The notes beneath the pieces are model-generated. The model was not told where the DNA came from, made no database searches, and saw only the letters and a list, made by a program, of their open reading frames with translations. Both the position numbers and the translations under genes were made by a program. DNA of 40,205 nt from CAYSUS01 sp964434165 (GTDB taxonomy: Bacteria; Planctomycetota; Planctomycetia; Pirellulales; Thermoguttaceae), in contig CAYSUS010000066.1 of the NCBI GenBank assembly GCA_964434165.1, positions 1-40,205 of the forward strand, written 5' to 3'. Shown piece by piece: positions 8,248 to 16,586 of the stretch (within the stretch, counting starts at the first letter, position 1; every line of letters begins with the position of its first letter).

Positions 8248-9681
8248 TCAGCCTTCCACGAGGAGCTTCAGGCCCATCAGGTCGGCCAGGTGCTGGACGC
8301 TCTCGATGTGGTCGCCGTACACGACCACGCGGTGCAAGAGCGTCATGGCGTCCTCGGTCTCCAGGGCGCTGCTCCAGTTGCGCGCCATGGCGGCCGCGTC
8401 GCGGACCTCGGTGACGATCTGTGTGCGGCAGCCGTGGACGGCCTTCTCGGGCACCTCGATGATCTTGCCCGTCGAGGCCAGGATCGTCTCGAGGTTGATC
8501 AGCTTGCTCCGCGTGACGACCTGCCCCACGTCGTACTGCACCTCGGGCACGCAGCCGCTCCCCTGGACCTCGGAATGCCCGCGGAGCAGATAGGGCGACG
8601 CCTTGCCGCTGGGACCTTCCATTTTCAGCGGGGCCGTGCAGTGCGCGGTCCACAGGGCGTTGCGCGAGGTGTCGAAGGTGGCGTTGCCCTGGAAGCCCGG
8701 CCGCTCCACCGCGTACTGGAACAGGAGCATCGTCAGGAGCGAATCCATGTCGCCCTCGCAGGCGGCGGGCACGCCGCGGTCGCGCAGCCGCGTGAAGCCC
8801 AGGCAGGGGAAGCCCCGGGCCAGCCAGCCCATGCAGGTGCCGATGGCCAGGCCGTCGGCCTGCTGCTCGCGGACGAGGTCGTCCAGCGCGACGCTGATGA
8901 GGGCCGCCTTGGCGATGTCCTCCTTGTTCGGCTCGATGATCTCCTTGGCGCCCTTGGTCCACGCCTCGATCTCGGCCTTGACCGCCTTCTCGTCCACGGA
9001 ATCCAGCCGCTCGTCCAGCTCCTTGTCCTGGATGGCCACGACCTCCGCGCCCAAGCGCTCCTTGACCTGCTCCGGCGAGCGCGCGGCCTCGGTGCCCCGG
9101 GCCGGCGGGAACAGGAGGATCCGGGTCCGCCGCATCATCGGCACCACGCGCAATAGCGACAGCGCCCGCTCCAGCTCGTCGAGGTCGCGGCTGGCCAGAA
9201 GCGCCACGCGCTGCCCTGCGCGGCGCCATCGCGGGGCGTACATCCAGTCGTGACCGCTGGCCGGCAGTGAGAAGACCGCCAGGGACCGCCCCGCCTCGAG
9301 GACGGGCTTGATGACGCGGGTCATGGCGAAGTTCTGCACGTTGATCGCCAGGACCGGCGCGTCCGGACCGGCCTTCTCCAGCAGGGCCGCCGTTTCCTCG
9401 GCGCTGCGCGAGTGCCCCACGACGAGCTCGATGTTGCCGAGCTTCTTCTCGGCCTCAGCGAGCCGGGTCTTCATCGCCTCGATCTGCCCCGCGTCGGCGC
9501 CCCAGTCCCGATCGGCCGGCACGGGCGTGCCCGTGAAGAGGACGCCGATCCGCGACTTCGGCCGCGGCGGCGGGGGCGGCGCGTCGGAGGCCCAGGCGTG
9601 CGTCCATCCAGCTCCTGCCAGCAGCATTCCGCCTGCCGCACCAGCCCCCAGAAAGTCCCTTCGCGTGCATTGCTCACACAT
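8248..9681 (-). CDS. Tat-exported L-fucose/L-arabinose isomerase-like protein
   Basis: A 477-aa protein resembling the L-fucose/L-arabinose isomerase superfamily, whose members interconvert aldoses and ketoses with a Mn ion. The best match is the CEGDMDSLLTM block (Glu309 and Asp311 are candidate metal ligands) and the following FDTSRNALWTAHCTAP block. Unusually, the protein starts with a twin-arginine signal: CTRRDFLGAGAAGG at about 5-18, then a hydrophobic run and an Ala-x-Ala-like end near 29-33, so it should be exported folded. The ATG at 9681 follows an AGGGAG Shine-Dalgarno; the open frame extends 73 codons further upstream, but the signal fixes the start. It converges with the GH95 gene 35 bp away. 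Exported isomerase-like proteins are seen in planctomycetes. Whether this one isomerises, or merely binds, a sugar is unknown. Confidence 0.75.
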   Translation of the reverse strand: MCEQCTRRDFLGAGAAGGMLLAGAGWTHAWASDAPPPPPRPKSRIGVLFTGTPVPADRDWGADAGQIEAMKTRLAEAEKKLGNIELVVGHSRSAEETAALLEKAGPDAPVLAINVQNFAMTRVIKPVLEAGRSLAVFSLPASGHDWMYAPRWRRAGQRVALLASRDLDELERALSLLRVVPMMRRTRILLFPPARGTEAARSPEQVKERLGAEVVAIQDKELDERLDSVDEKAVKAEIEAWTKGAKEIIEPNKEDIAKAALISVALDDLVREQQADGLAIGTCMGWLARGFPCLGFTRLRDRGVPAACEGDMDSLLTMLLFQYAVERPGFQGNATFDTSRNALWTAHCTAPLKMEGPSGKASPYLLRGHSEVQGSGCVPEVQYDVGQVVTRSKLINLETILASTGKIIEVPEKAVHGCRTQIVTEVRDAAAMARNWSSALETEDAMTLLHRVVVYGDHIESVQHLADLMGLKLLVEG

Positions 9682-9771
9682 GGCCGGCTCCCTTCGAAAT
9701 CGATGAGGTTCACGGGTCGTTGGCAGCCTTTCGAGGCACCTGGCGCCCGGCAAGCCGCCGCAGCGCCGGAT

Positions 9772-9801
9772 ATTGTCTTCCGCGGCTCGCCGGATTGTCA
9801 A
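9772..9801 (-). promoter_or_regulatory. Candidate promoter of the isomerase-like gene
   Basis: On the minus strand a perfect TTGACA (9801-9796) is followed after 18 bp by GACAAT (9777-9772), about 90 bp before the ATG at 9681. Confidence 0.5.
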
Positions 9802-9894
9802 CAACGGACCGCACGGACATCGATCCCCGCGAGCGGCCGGTCCGAATCTCGGCCGGCCGGGACATATTCCTCGCGGAGATCGACCGCCCGCCGG

Positions 9895-9924
9895 TTGCAC
9901 CGTCCGTCCGACCGTCCATAGACT
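9895..9924 (+). promoter_or_regulatory. Candidate promoter of the SGNH-like gene
   Basis: TTGCAC (9895-9900), an 18-bp spacer and TAGACT (9919-9924) stand about 53 bp before the ATG at 9978. Confidence 0.45.
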
Positions 9925-9977
9925 GGCGCATCGCCCCGCGCCGGGCCCCCCGCCGACCCGCCCCAGGAGAACCCGCG

Positions 9978-11330
9978 ATGAAAGCCCCCAGGATCGCCGC
10001 GATTTCGGCCGTGACGTGGACCGCCGTCCTGCTCCTCGCCGGAAGCGCCCAAGCCGAGGAGGTCCAGCAGCTTCGGACGTTCTACTTCGGCAACAGCTTC
10101 ACGGGCAACACGATGCCCGGGCTGCATCCGCTGCTCGGCCAGAGCGTCGGCAAGACGTGGAAGGTCGATGCCCTGATCCATCCCGGCGTGCCCATCTGGC
10201 TTCACATGTACAAGCAGATGGACCCCCAGAGCGTCAATTACCGCAAGTTCCACGAGGCGGGTCCGAAGACCGACGCCATCGTGATGCTGCTGTTCGGCGG
10301 TTCGGGCCTTTCCTCGACGGTCACCGAGGTCTGGCAGGGCAAGGTGAAGTTTGAGAAGCCCACCGACATCGGCGACGTCGCCGCCTGCGCGTACCTGATC
10401 GACGCGTACCTCGCCCTGAACCCCGAGGGACGCGCCTACGTCTATACCGCCTGGCCCGGCATCCCCGGCGTGAGAGAACTCCGCGACCGGATTCGGGAGG
10501 AAGCCCTCGAGTCGGCCCTCGACCGAGGCGGCGATCGCCAGGAGATCATGAAAGAGATCAAGAAGATCAAGCCCAGCCACGACCAGATGGAGCCGCTCCG
10601 CAAGTCGTTCGACTACTCGTCGCGGTGGCTGAACAAGGGCTACGTGCCCAACCTGCCCCGCGAGACGCGGACCCGTCTGAACAGCTATCGCGGGCTGCTC
10701 AATCGGTCGCACAGGCCACGGGCGCCCAAGGTCACGCTCGCCAGCCTCGCCGAGGCTGGAGGCACGGACGAAGCGACGGTGAAGGCCGACCTGAAGCAGG
10801 TCGGCTGGAACGCCGGGCCGATCGAGCCCAAAGAGCTCTCCGAGGCGATCAAGGCCTTCCTCGACTCCGCCACGATGAGCCACTGCCGCGAGCATATGTG
10901 GGCGGTCATGGACGCGCTGATCCAGAAATTCCCGCAGCTCTGGCAACAGCGGCGCCTGGGCATGGTGCCGGTCGGCGACGTGTTTCTCGAGCTGGACAGG
11001 AAGATGCGCGCCGGCCAGGTGCCGGGGCTGGTCAACATCGGCGAGTACTCCGCCGACGGCGGGCACCTCCGCAGCGGACTGCCGCGCTACACCCTGGCGG
11101 CCACCTACTACGCGGTGCTCTTCCGCGAGCATCCCGGCAGCGTCGATTGGCGGGTCTTCCAGGACCGGTCCAACTACGACAGCGGCAAGCACGGGTTCTA
11201 CGTCCATCAGCCCGACCTGGCCGTGCACGTGGACATCACGCCGGAGCGAGCCAAGGCGGTCAACGACACGATCTGGGACGTGGTCGTCAAGCATCCCTAC
11301 ACGGCGGTGCGGGCCGAGCGGCCGAAGTAG
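9978..11330 (+). CDS. Exported SGNH/GDSL-hydrolase-like protein
   Basis: A secreted protein of 450 aa with a signal peptide (about 1-26, ending SAQA). The first mature strand leads into YFGNSFTGN, a GNS version of the SGNH block I in which Ser40 would be the nucleophile. Near the C-terminus, EYSADGGHLRSG supplies a D-x-x-H pair (Asp360, His363), as in block V, completing a plausible Ser-Asp-His triad. SGNH enzymes remove acyl groups from sugars, lipids or peptides; in this setting a carbohydrate esterase would fit. Block III (Asn) is not obvious. The start has an AGGAGA Shine-Dalgarno 7 bp upstream; the frame is open for 86 codons further upstream, but that part lacks a signal. The gene diverges from the isomerase-like gene. 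It could also be a DUF4886-type protein of unknown function. Confidence 0.65.
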   Translation: MKAPRIAAISAVTWTAVLLLAGSAQAEEVQQLRTFYFGNSFTGNTMPGLHPLLGQSVGKTWKVDALIHPGVPIWLHMYKQMDPQSVNYRKFHEAGPKTDAIVMLLFGGSGLSSTVTEVWQGKVKFEKPTDIGDVAACAYLIDAYLALNPEGRAYVYTAWPGIPGVRELRDRIREEALESALDRGGDRQEIMKEIKKIKPSHDQMEPLRKSFDYSSRWLNKGYVPNLPRETRTRLNSYRGLLNRSHRPRAPKVTLASLAEAGGTDEATVKADLKQVGWNAGPIEPKELSEAIKAFLDSATMSHCREHMWAVMDALIQKFPQLWQQRRLGMVPVGDVFLELDRKMRAGQVPGLVNIGEYSADGGHLRSGLPRYTLAATYYAVLFREHPGSVDWRVFQDRSNYDSGKHGFYVHQPDLAVHVDITPERAKAVNDTIWDVVVKHPYTAVRAERPK

Positions 11331-11649
11331 CCCCGCTCCTCCCGCGGACTTGCCCAACACGTGGCCCCTGGCAGCGCACCTGCGGCAAGCAAGCGAGCTG
11401 CATCCGCTGTCGGGCGCGACTTCGATTCTGGTGTCGGCCGCCTCATGCGCCCCTCCATTCTGGCCGGATCGCCGAGCCGGCAGGTGGCTTTTCACGCGAC
11501 GCGCCCTCGCGGCTTTCCGCGCTGGCCGCCCGTAAAACGCTTGCAATGCCCCCGGTCATTGCTAGACTCAAGCGACAGACAGCCGCCTCGATCCGCGGTC
11601 GCGGGCCGAGACGACGACCCAGCGACACGATCCACCCGGAGGCGACGCC
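11331..11649. other. Intergenic region without a gene
   Basis: About 320 bp between two plus-strand genes. Apart from the candidate promoter near its end I see no convincing short gene, repeat or RNA. Confidence 0.6.
11541..11568 (+). promoter_or_regulatory. Candidate promoter of the PEP-CTERM gene
   Basis: TTGCAA (11541-11546), a 16-bp spacer and TAGACT (11563-11568) lie about 80 bp before the ATG at 11650. The -10 is identical to that before the SGNH-like gene. Confidence 0.45.
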
Positions 11650-13581
11650 ATGCGGGGGAAGGCGTGTTTCGGTCTGTCCGTGCTGCTTGCGGTGGCCGCC
11701 GCGTCCTCGGCCCGAGCCCAAGTGGTCTCTTTCGACTTCACCGGAGCGGACCCAGGGCTCAATCTTCCCTGGACGGCCGCCTCCCAGATCGCCGACCACG
11801 TGCGCATTCTGCGCGGTGTGCAGCGGGCCCTTCAGCCGGGCACGACGTTCAATCCCCAGGGCGGCAGCGACGAGCTCCGCTTCCAGGTGAGCGCGCCGGG
11901 CGGCACCGACAGCGATCTCGACTTCGCGCTGACCAACGATACGTACTTCTGGATGGTCCTCCAGGCCGAGGCCGGCTATGCGTTGGACCTCCGCAGCGCC
12001 GCCGTTTCGGCCGACCTCATCCACCTGGACGGCCACGGGCCGCGATCGCTGGCCGTATTCACCAGCCTCGACGGCTTTGCGCCCGGCTCCGAGGTCGCCA
12101 CCGGCGGACCCACACCCAAATGGTCCACGCCCGCCACCGCCACGGCGACGGGCAGCTTCGGCGGCACGGACGACTACGCCAAGGTCACCCTGCCCGTCGA
12201 GCTCCGCTACTACCCCTACGGCAGCCAGTGGGGGCACAAGCCCGGCGCACTGGACAACTTCTCCGTGGGCGGCTCGGTGGTCGAGCTTGGACCCGACGAC
12301 CACCTTCCGCAGACGCTCGTCGCGTTCGACTTCGCAGGCACGGACCCCGGGCAGAACCTGCCCTGGACCGCCCCGTCGGAGCTTGCCGACCACGTGAAGC
12401 TCGTGCGCGGCGTGGAGCGGGCCGTCCATCCCGGCACGCTGTTCAACCCGGCCGCCGGCGACGACCAGTTGGGCTTCACGATCAACGGGCCCGGGACCGA
12501 GAGCGACTTGCAGTGGGCCCTGGACAACGACACCTACTACTCGACGATCATCCAGCCCGAGACCGGCTACGCCATGGACCTCCGCGGGGCGCCGCTCTGG
12601 GCCGACGTGCTCCACACCGACGGCAACGGCCCCCGCTCGGTCGCCGTGTTCAGCAGCCTGGAGGGGTTCGTGGCCGGGGCGGAGCTGGCCGCCGGCGACC
12701 CCGCGGCCAAGTCGGCTCCCTCGACCGGCATCGCGACGGGGACCTTCCCGGATACGGAGACGTACGCCAACGTCACCGTCCCGGTCGAGCTCCGTTACTA
12801 CGTGTACGGCAATCAGTTCGCGGGCAAGCCGGGCGCCCTCGACAATCTGTTTGTGGTCGGCACGCTCGTCGAGGTCGGCGAGGACGACCTCCTTCCGCGC
12901 ACGCTCGTGTCGTTCGACTTCGCCGGGATGAGTCCCGGCCAGAACCTGCCCTGGACCGACACGGTCGAGCAGGCCGATCACGTGGCGCTCGTCTCGGGAT
13001 TCAGCCTCGCGCCTTCGCCGGGCGTGGCGTTCACCGGGCAGCCGGGGGACGATCGGGTCCAGTTCCAGATCAGCGGCCCGGGCGGCACGGACAGCGACCT
13101 GCGGTGGGCCCTGGACAACGACGCCTACTTCTCCGTCGTGCTGGAGCCCGAGGACGGCTACGCCCTGGACCTCCGCGGCGGCGCGGTGATGGCCGACGTA
13201 CTCCACCTGGACGGTCACGGCCCGCGCTCGGTGGCCGTCCTGACCGACATCGAGGGGTTCGACGACGAGGCGCTGGCGCTCATGATGGCCGGCCCCACGC
13301 CCAAGTGGTCCACGCCCACCACGGCGACGCTGCTGGGGTATTTCCCGGATACCGCCCCCTACGCGCTAATCACCGACCCGGTCGAGCTCCGCTTCTACCT
13401 GTACGGCAACCAGCACGGGTTCAAGCCGGGCGCCATGGACAACGTCTCGATCTTCGGCACGCTCGTACCCCTCGACGCGGAGCCGATCCCCGAGCCTGCC
13501 ACCGCGGTCGGTGCGCTGGTCGGCCTGGGTGCCCTGTTGCTGGTGGCTCGGCACGGGCTTCGGGGCGGGCGGAACCGGTGA
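11650..13581 (+). CDS. PEP-CTERM protein with three tandem domains of about 197 residues
   Basis: An exported protein of 643 aa. A signal peptide (1-23, ending ARAQ) is followed by three homologous units beginning at residues 25, 223 and 419, each opening with a VSFDFAG-DPGQNLPW-like strand, with GPRSVAVF-SLEGF in the middle and ELRYY-YGNQ-KPGALDN near the end. Unit length is 196-198 residues. Composition and strand pattern suggest beta-sandwich, lectin-like domains; the function is not known. The C-terminus is a textbook PEP-CTERM sorting tail: PEPAT at 614-618, a hydrophobic helix and a basic RHGLRGGRNR end. Such proteins are cut by exosortase and are usually linked to exopolysaccharide; no exosortase is in the window. 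The ATG at 11650 follows GGAGG. Confidence 0.85.
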   Translation: MRGKACFGLSVLLAVAAASSARAQVVSFDFTGADPGLNLPWTAASQIADHVRILRGVQRALQPGTTFNPQGGSDELRFQVSAPGGTDSDLDFALTNDTYFWMVLQAEAGYALDLRSAAVSADLIHLDGHGPRSLAVFTSLDGFAPGSEVATGGPTPKWSTPATATATGSFGGTDDYAKVTLPVELRYYPYGSQWGHKPGALDNFSVGGSVVELGPDDHLPQTLVAFDFAGTDPGQNLPWTAPSELADHVKLVRGVERAVHPGTLFNPAAGDDQLGFTINGPGTESDLQWALDNDTYYSTIIQPETGYAMDLRGAPLWADVLHTDGNGPRSVAVFSSLEGFVAGAELAAGDPAAKSAPSTGIATGTFPDTETYANVTVPVELRYYVYGNQFAGKPGALDNLFVVGTLVEVGEDDLLPRTLVSFDFAGMSPGQNLPWTDTVEQADHVALVSGFSLAPSPGVAFTGQPGDDRVQFQISGPGGTDSDLRWALDNDAYFSVVLEPEDGYALDLRGGAVMADVLHLDGHGPRSVAVLTDIEGFDDEALALMMAGPTPKWSTPTTATLLGYFPDTAPYALITDPVELRFYLYGNQHGFKPGAMDNVSIFGTLVPLDAEPIPEPATAVGALVGLGALLLVARHGLRGGRNR

Positions 13582-13731
13582 GGCGGCTTCCTTCCGATCG
13601 GGCACGGCCGGTCGTCCGCGCCGCGGCGGAGACCCTTCCGGCAGCGCCGGCCGTGGACTGAAGGCGCCCAACAACGTCTTCCCGCGACGCCATGCAGTCG
13701 GGCCGCGCGCCTCGGCCCCTCGGGCTTCGGT

Positions 13732-13760
13732 TTGCGGGTCGCGGCGAGGGCCACTACACT
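13732..13760 (+). promoter_or_regulatory. Candidate promoter of the DoxX-TIM fusion gene
   Basis: TTGCGG (13732-13737), a 17-bp spacer and TACACT (13755-13760) give a transcript leader of about 95 nt before the ATG at 13864. The rest of the 280-bp gap holds nothing else I recognise. Confidence 0.5.
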
Positions 13761-13863
13761 GAGTGTTCGTCCCCACCCTCACCGCGCCTCCCTGCCTGGC
13801 CCCGCGTCCTGCGTGCCGCGCCCGAGCGATCCCCATGCAGCCGGCCTTCGACAGGAGCAAGTC

Positions 13864-15438
13864 ATGAGTGCCGATTCCACGGAACGCGCCGTTGCGGCGC
13901 CTCGCTGGCCGCTGGCCGCCCTGCTGGCAGTCGTCGTGCTGCGGATCGCCATCGGGTGGCACTTCCTCTACGAGGGGCTCGTCAAGCTGCTCGATCCCGG
14001 GTGGACGGCCGAGGGGTATCTCCGGTCGTCGAGCTGGGTGCTCTCCGATCTGTTCCACTGGATGGCCGGGACGCCCGGCGTGCTGGCGGTGGTCGATTCG
14101 CTGAACGTGTGGGGGCAGATCCTCGTCGGCGCGGCGCTGATGCTCGGGGTCCTGGTGCGCCCGGCGAGCGTGGCGGGGGCCCTCCTCATGGCGCTTTACT
14201 ACGCCGCCCACCCGCCGCTGGTGGGGATGGAGCAGCCGATCGCCGAGGGAAGCTACCTGATCGTCAACAAGAACCTGGTCGAGATGCTCGCGCTGGTGCT
14301 GCTCGCGCTGGCGCCGCAGAGCGGCTACGCCGGGCTGGGGCGATATCTCGTCGCCCTGTTCCGGGGTCTCGTCGGGACCGCCGGTCGCGCGGCCTCCGGC
14401 GGCCAGACGCCGCGGCACATCGACCCCGAGGGGCTCAGCCGCCGCGAGATCGTGGCGAGTCTCGCCACGCTGCCCGTGCTGGGCGGGTTCGTCTATGCGG
14501 TGTTGAGCAAGCGGGCCGCGGCCAGCGCGGAGGAGAGGGCCCTGAAGGCCGAGCTGGCCTCGGCCGGGCCCGACGCGGTCTCCAAGCCGAGCATCACGAT
14601 CCCCCAGGCCCAATCGCTGGACGACCTCAAGGGCAAGGTCCCCCGCGCCAAGCTCGGTCCCTTGGAGGTCTCGCGGATCATCCCCGGCGGGAACCTGATG
14701 AACGGCTTCGCCCATGCCCGCGACCTGATCTACGTCTCGCCGCTGGTCAAGGCTTACCATAGCGTGGACAAGGTCCTGGAGACGCTCTGGCTGGCCGAGC
14801 AGTGCGGGATGAACACGCTGATCATCAACACGGAGGCGGGCGGGCGGTTCGTCGAGGCGTATCACCAGCGCGGCGTGGGCGACATGCAGTTCATCGCCCA
14901 GTGCAGCAACCGGAACATCGACGATCGCATCCGCCGGGCGATCGACCTGGGTGCCAGCGGCGCGTATTTGCAGATGGTCGGCACCTTCACGCGCCAGGGG
15001 GAGTTCGACGCGGTCGCGGAGAAGCTCGACTACCTGCGGCGGAACGGGCTGGTGGCCGGCATCGGCGACCACGCCATCGCGCCGATCAAGGAGTGCGTCG
15101 CGCGGGGCATCGATCCCGACTTCGTGATGAAGACCTTCCATCACGACAACTACTGGTCGGCCCGCCCCGGCGAGAGGCAGAAGGACAACCGCTACTGCGA
15201 CGACCACGACGAGACCGTCGAGTTCATGAAGTCCTTTGAGAAGCCGTGGATCGCCTTCAAGACGCTCGCCGCCGGATCGATTCACCCGAAGGACGGTTTC
15301 CGCCACGCCTTCGAGCACGGGGCCGACTTCATCTGCGTGGGCGTGTACGACTTCCAGGTGGTCGAGGACGCGAACATCGCCCACGACATCCTGCGGGCCG
15401 ACCTGAAGCGCGAGCGGCCCTGGCGGGCCGGGGCCTGA
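13864..15438 (+). CDS. DoxX-family membrane domain fused to a Tat-linked TIM-barrel-like domain
   Basis: A 524-aa fusion. Residues 1-175 form a DoxX-like four-helix membrane domain (helix 1 with WHFLYEGLVKL, then VWGQILVGAALMLGVLVRP and VNKNLVEMLALVLLALAP), related to proteins linked with quinone or redox functions. At 192-215 follows SRREIV and a hydrophobic stretch ending FVYAV: an internal twin-arginine signal and fifth helix. The remainder (about 270-515) has the rhythm of a TIM barrel, with strands MNTLIINTEAG, SGAYLQMVG, PDFVMKTFHHDN, KPWIAFKTLAAG and GADFICVGVYDFQV, close to aldo-keto-reductase-like or aldolase-like folds. After four helices the chain should be cytoplasmic, so a Tat-inserted fifth helix would put the barrel outside. 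The start has AGGAG upstream. The substrate is unknown. Confidence 0.75.
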   Translation: MSADSTERAVAAPRWPLAALLAVVVLRIAIGWHFLYEGLVKLLDPGWTAEGYLRSSSWVLSDLFHWMAGTPGVLAVVDSLNVWGQILVGAALMLGVLVRPASVAGALLMALYYAAHPPLVGMEQPIAEGSYLIVNKNLVEMLALVLLALAPQSGYAGLGRYLVALFRGLVGTAGRAASGGQTPRHIDPEGLSRREIVASLATLPVLGGFVYAVLSKRAAASAEERALKAELASAGPDAVSKPSITIPQAQSLDDLKGKVPRAKLGPLEVSRIIPGGNLMNGFAHARDLIYVSPLVKAYHSVDKVLETLWLAEQCGMNTLIINTEAGGRFVEAYHQRGVGDMQFIAQCSNRNIDDRIRRAIDLGASGAYLQMVGTFTRQGEFDAVAEKLDYLRRNGLVAGIGDHAIAPIKECVARGIDPDFVMKTFHHDNYWSARPGERQKDNRYCDDHDETVEFMKSFEKPWIAFKTLAAGSIHPKDGFRHAFEHGADFICVGVYDFQVVEDANIAHDILRADLKRERPWRAGA

Positions 15439-15469
15439 CCTTCGCCGCGCGGCCGCGCCCCTCCGCCCG

Positions 15470-16519
15470 CTACGGGATCTCCCCGCAGGCCTCCAGCGCC
15501 ATCACGGCGTAGGCGGTTCCCACGTAGCTGCTCAACGCGTCCCTGTTCTTGGGCGAGCGCGTGTACCAGGCGCCCCCGGCGCGCTGATGCGACTTCAGCC
15601 ACGCCGCCGCGCGCCGGATCCTCGGGTCGTCCGTGGGAACCCCGCCGGCGGTCCGCAGCACGTACACGGCCAGGCCCGTGCCGTAGCCGTCGCTGGTCGT
15701 GACGTCCTGGGGCGTGCGGTCCTTGCGCTTCCACGACGGGTCCCCCAGGCTGGCCAGGGCCCAGCCGCCGTCGGGCCGCTGCAGCGCGAGGAGGTCCTCG
15801 ACCGTCCTGCGCCGCGAGGGGCCTTCCATCAACGCGCCGAGGAAGTGGTCGGCCAGAAGCAGCATCGCGCGCTGGTGCATGTGCCTGGGTGGATGCCCGG
15901 CCAGGTAGCGGCGCAGCTTCTTGAGTCCCTCGCGCGCGGCCGGGGTTTCCGCGTACGCCCCCGGCGCGACTCCGGCGCCGATCGCGGCCATCGTGGCGCC
16001 GAAATGGTCGTCGATCGCCGACGGGGGCTCCTTGTTGGGCTTCAGCCAGTCGTAGCCTCCCTGGGGAAGCTGCACCTTCCACATCAGGTCCAGGGCCTTC
16101 CGGGTGACGGGGTGCAGCCTGCCGGTGGTGGCCGCGTCGTGCTGGGCGAGCACGGCGCCGCTCATCACGGCTTCGGCCCGGCGCCGCGGATCGCTCCGGT
16201 GGTTGACTTCGGTCTCTTCGAGGTGCGCGACCCACTTCTCCAAATCGGCCCGCACCTGGAGATGTCGCGCGGTCTTGATCGGCAGCTTCGGCCGCGCCAT
16301 CAGGTAGGCGAACGAGGCGTGGCAGTTGACGCACTTGCCTTCGTGGGCCTGCGCGCCGGCGTCGAGGTACTCGGCCGCCTTCTCCGCCGACCACTGAGGC
16401 AAGAGCGGCTCGTCGGCCAGCCGCGAATCGGCCGGATCGCGACCGCCGGGCTCCGCGGCGCGCAGGACACACGGCGCGAGACACGCCGCCGACAAGAGGA
16501 CGCACGGCAATCGCCTCAT
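15470..16519 (-). CDS. Exported squalene-cyclase-like repeat protein with a heme-c motif
   Basis: A 349-aa exported protein. A signal peptide (1-22) precedes a single heme-attachment motif, CVNCH (Cys63, Cys66, His67). The rest is an alpha/alpha-toroid of the prenyltransferase/squalene-oxidase repeat type, with repeat cores at 147-160 (VQLPQGGYDWLK), 243-253 (LLALQRPDGGW) and 307-322 (WLKSHQRAGGAWYTRS). It is about half the length of true squalene-hopene cyclases and lacks the DxDD protonation motif, so cyclase activity is unlikely. A redox-linked or binding role is inferred. A GAGGAG Shine-Dalgarno precedes the ATG. It lies 67 bp downstream of the sulfatase on the same strand with no clear promoter between, so the two probably share a transcript. 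It converges with the DoxX fusion gene. Confidence 0.75.
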   Translation of the reverse strand: MRRLPCVLLSAACLAPCVLRAAEPGGRDPADSRLADEPLLPQWSAEKAAEYLDAGAQAHEGKCVNCHASFAYLMARPKLPIKTARHLQVRADLEKWVAHLEETEVNHRSDPRRRAEAVMSGAVLAQHDAATTGRLHPVTRKALDLMWKVQLPQGGYDWLKPNKEPPSAIDDHFGATMAAIGAGVAPGAYAETPAAREGLKKLRRYLAGHPPRHMHQRAMLLLADHFLGALMEGPSRRRTVEDLLALQRPDGGWALASLGDPSWKRKDRTPQDVTTSDGYGTGLAVYVLRTAGGVPTDDPRIRRAAAWLKSHQRAGGAWYTRSPKNRDALSSYVGTAYAVMALEACGEIP

Positions 16520-16586
16520 GGTTCGCTCCTCGTACGAGTCAGTCGGCAGCCTTGGGCCGCCCGGACGGCCCCACTTGCGCGGCCTC

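Noticed and set aside
15470..16519. Functional squalene-hopene cyclase
   Set aside because: Half the usual length, no DxDD motif, and exported with a heme-c motif.
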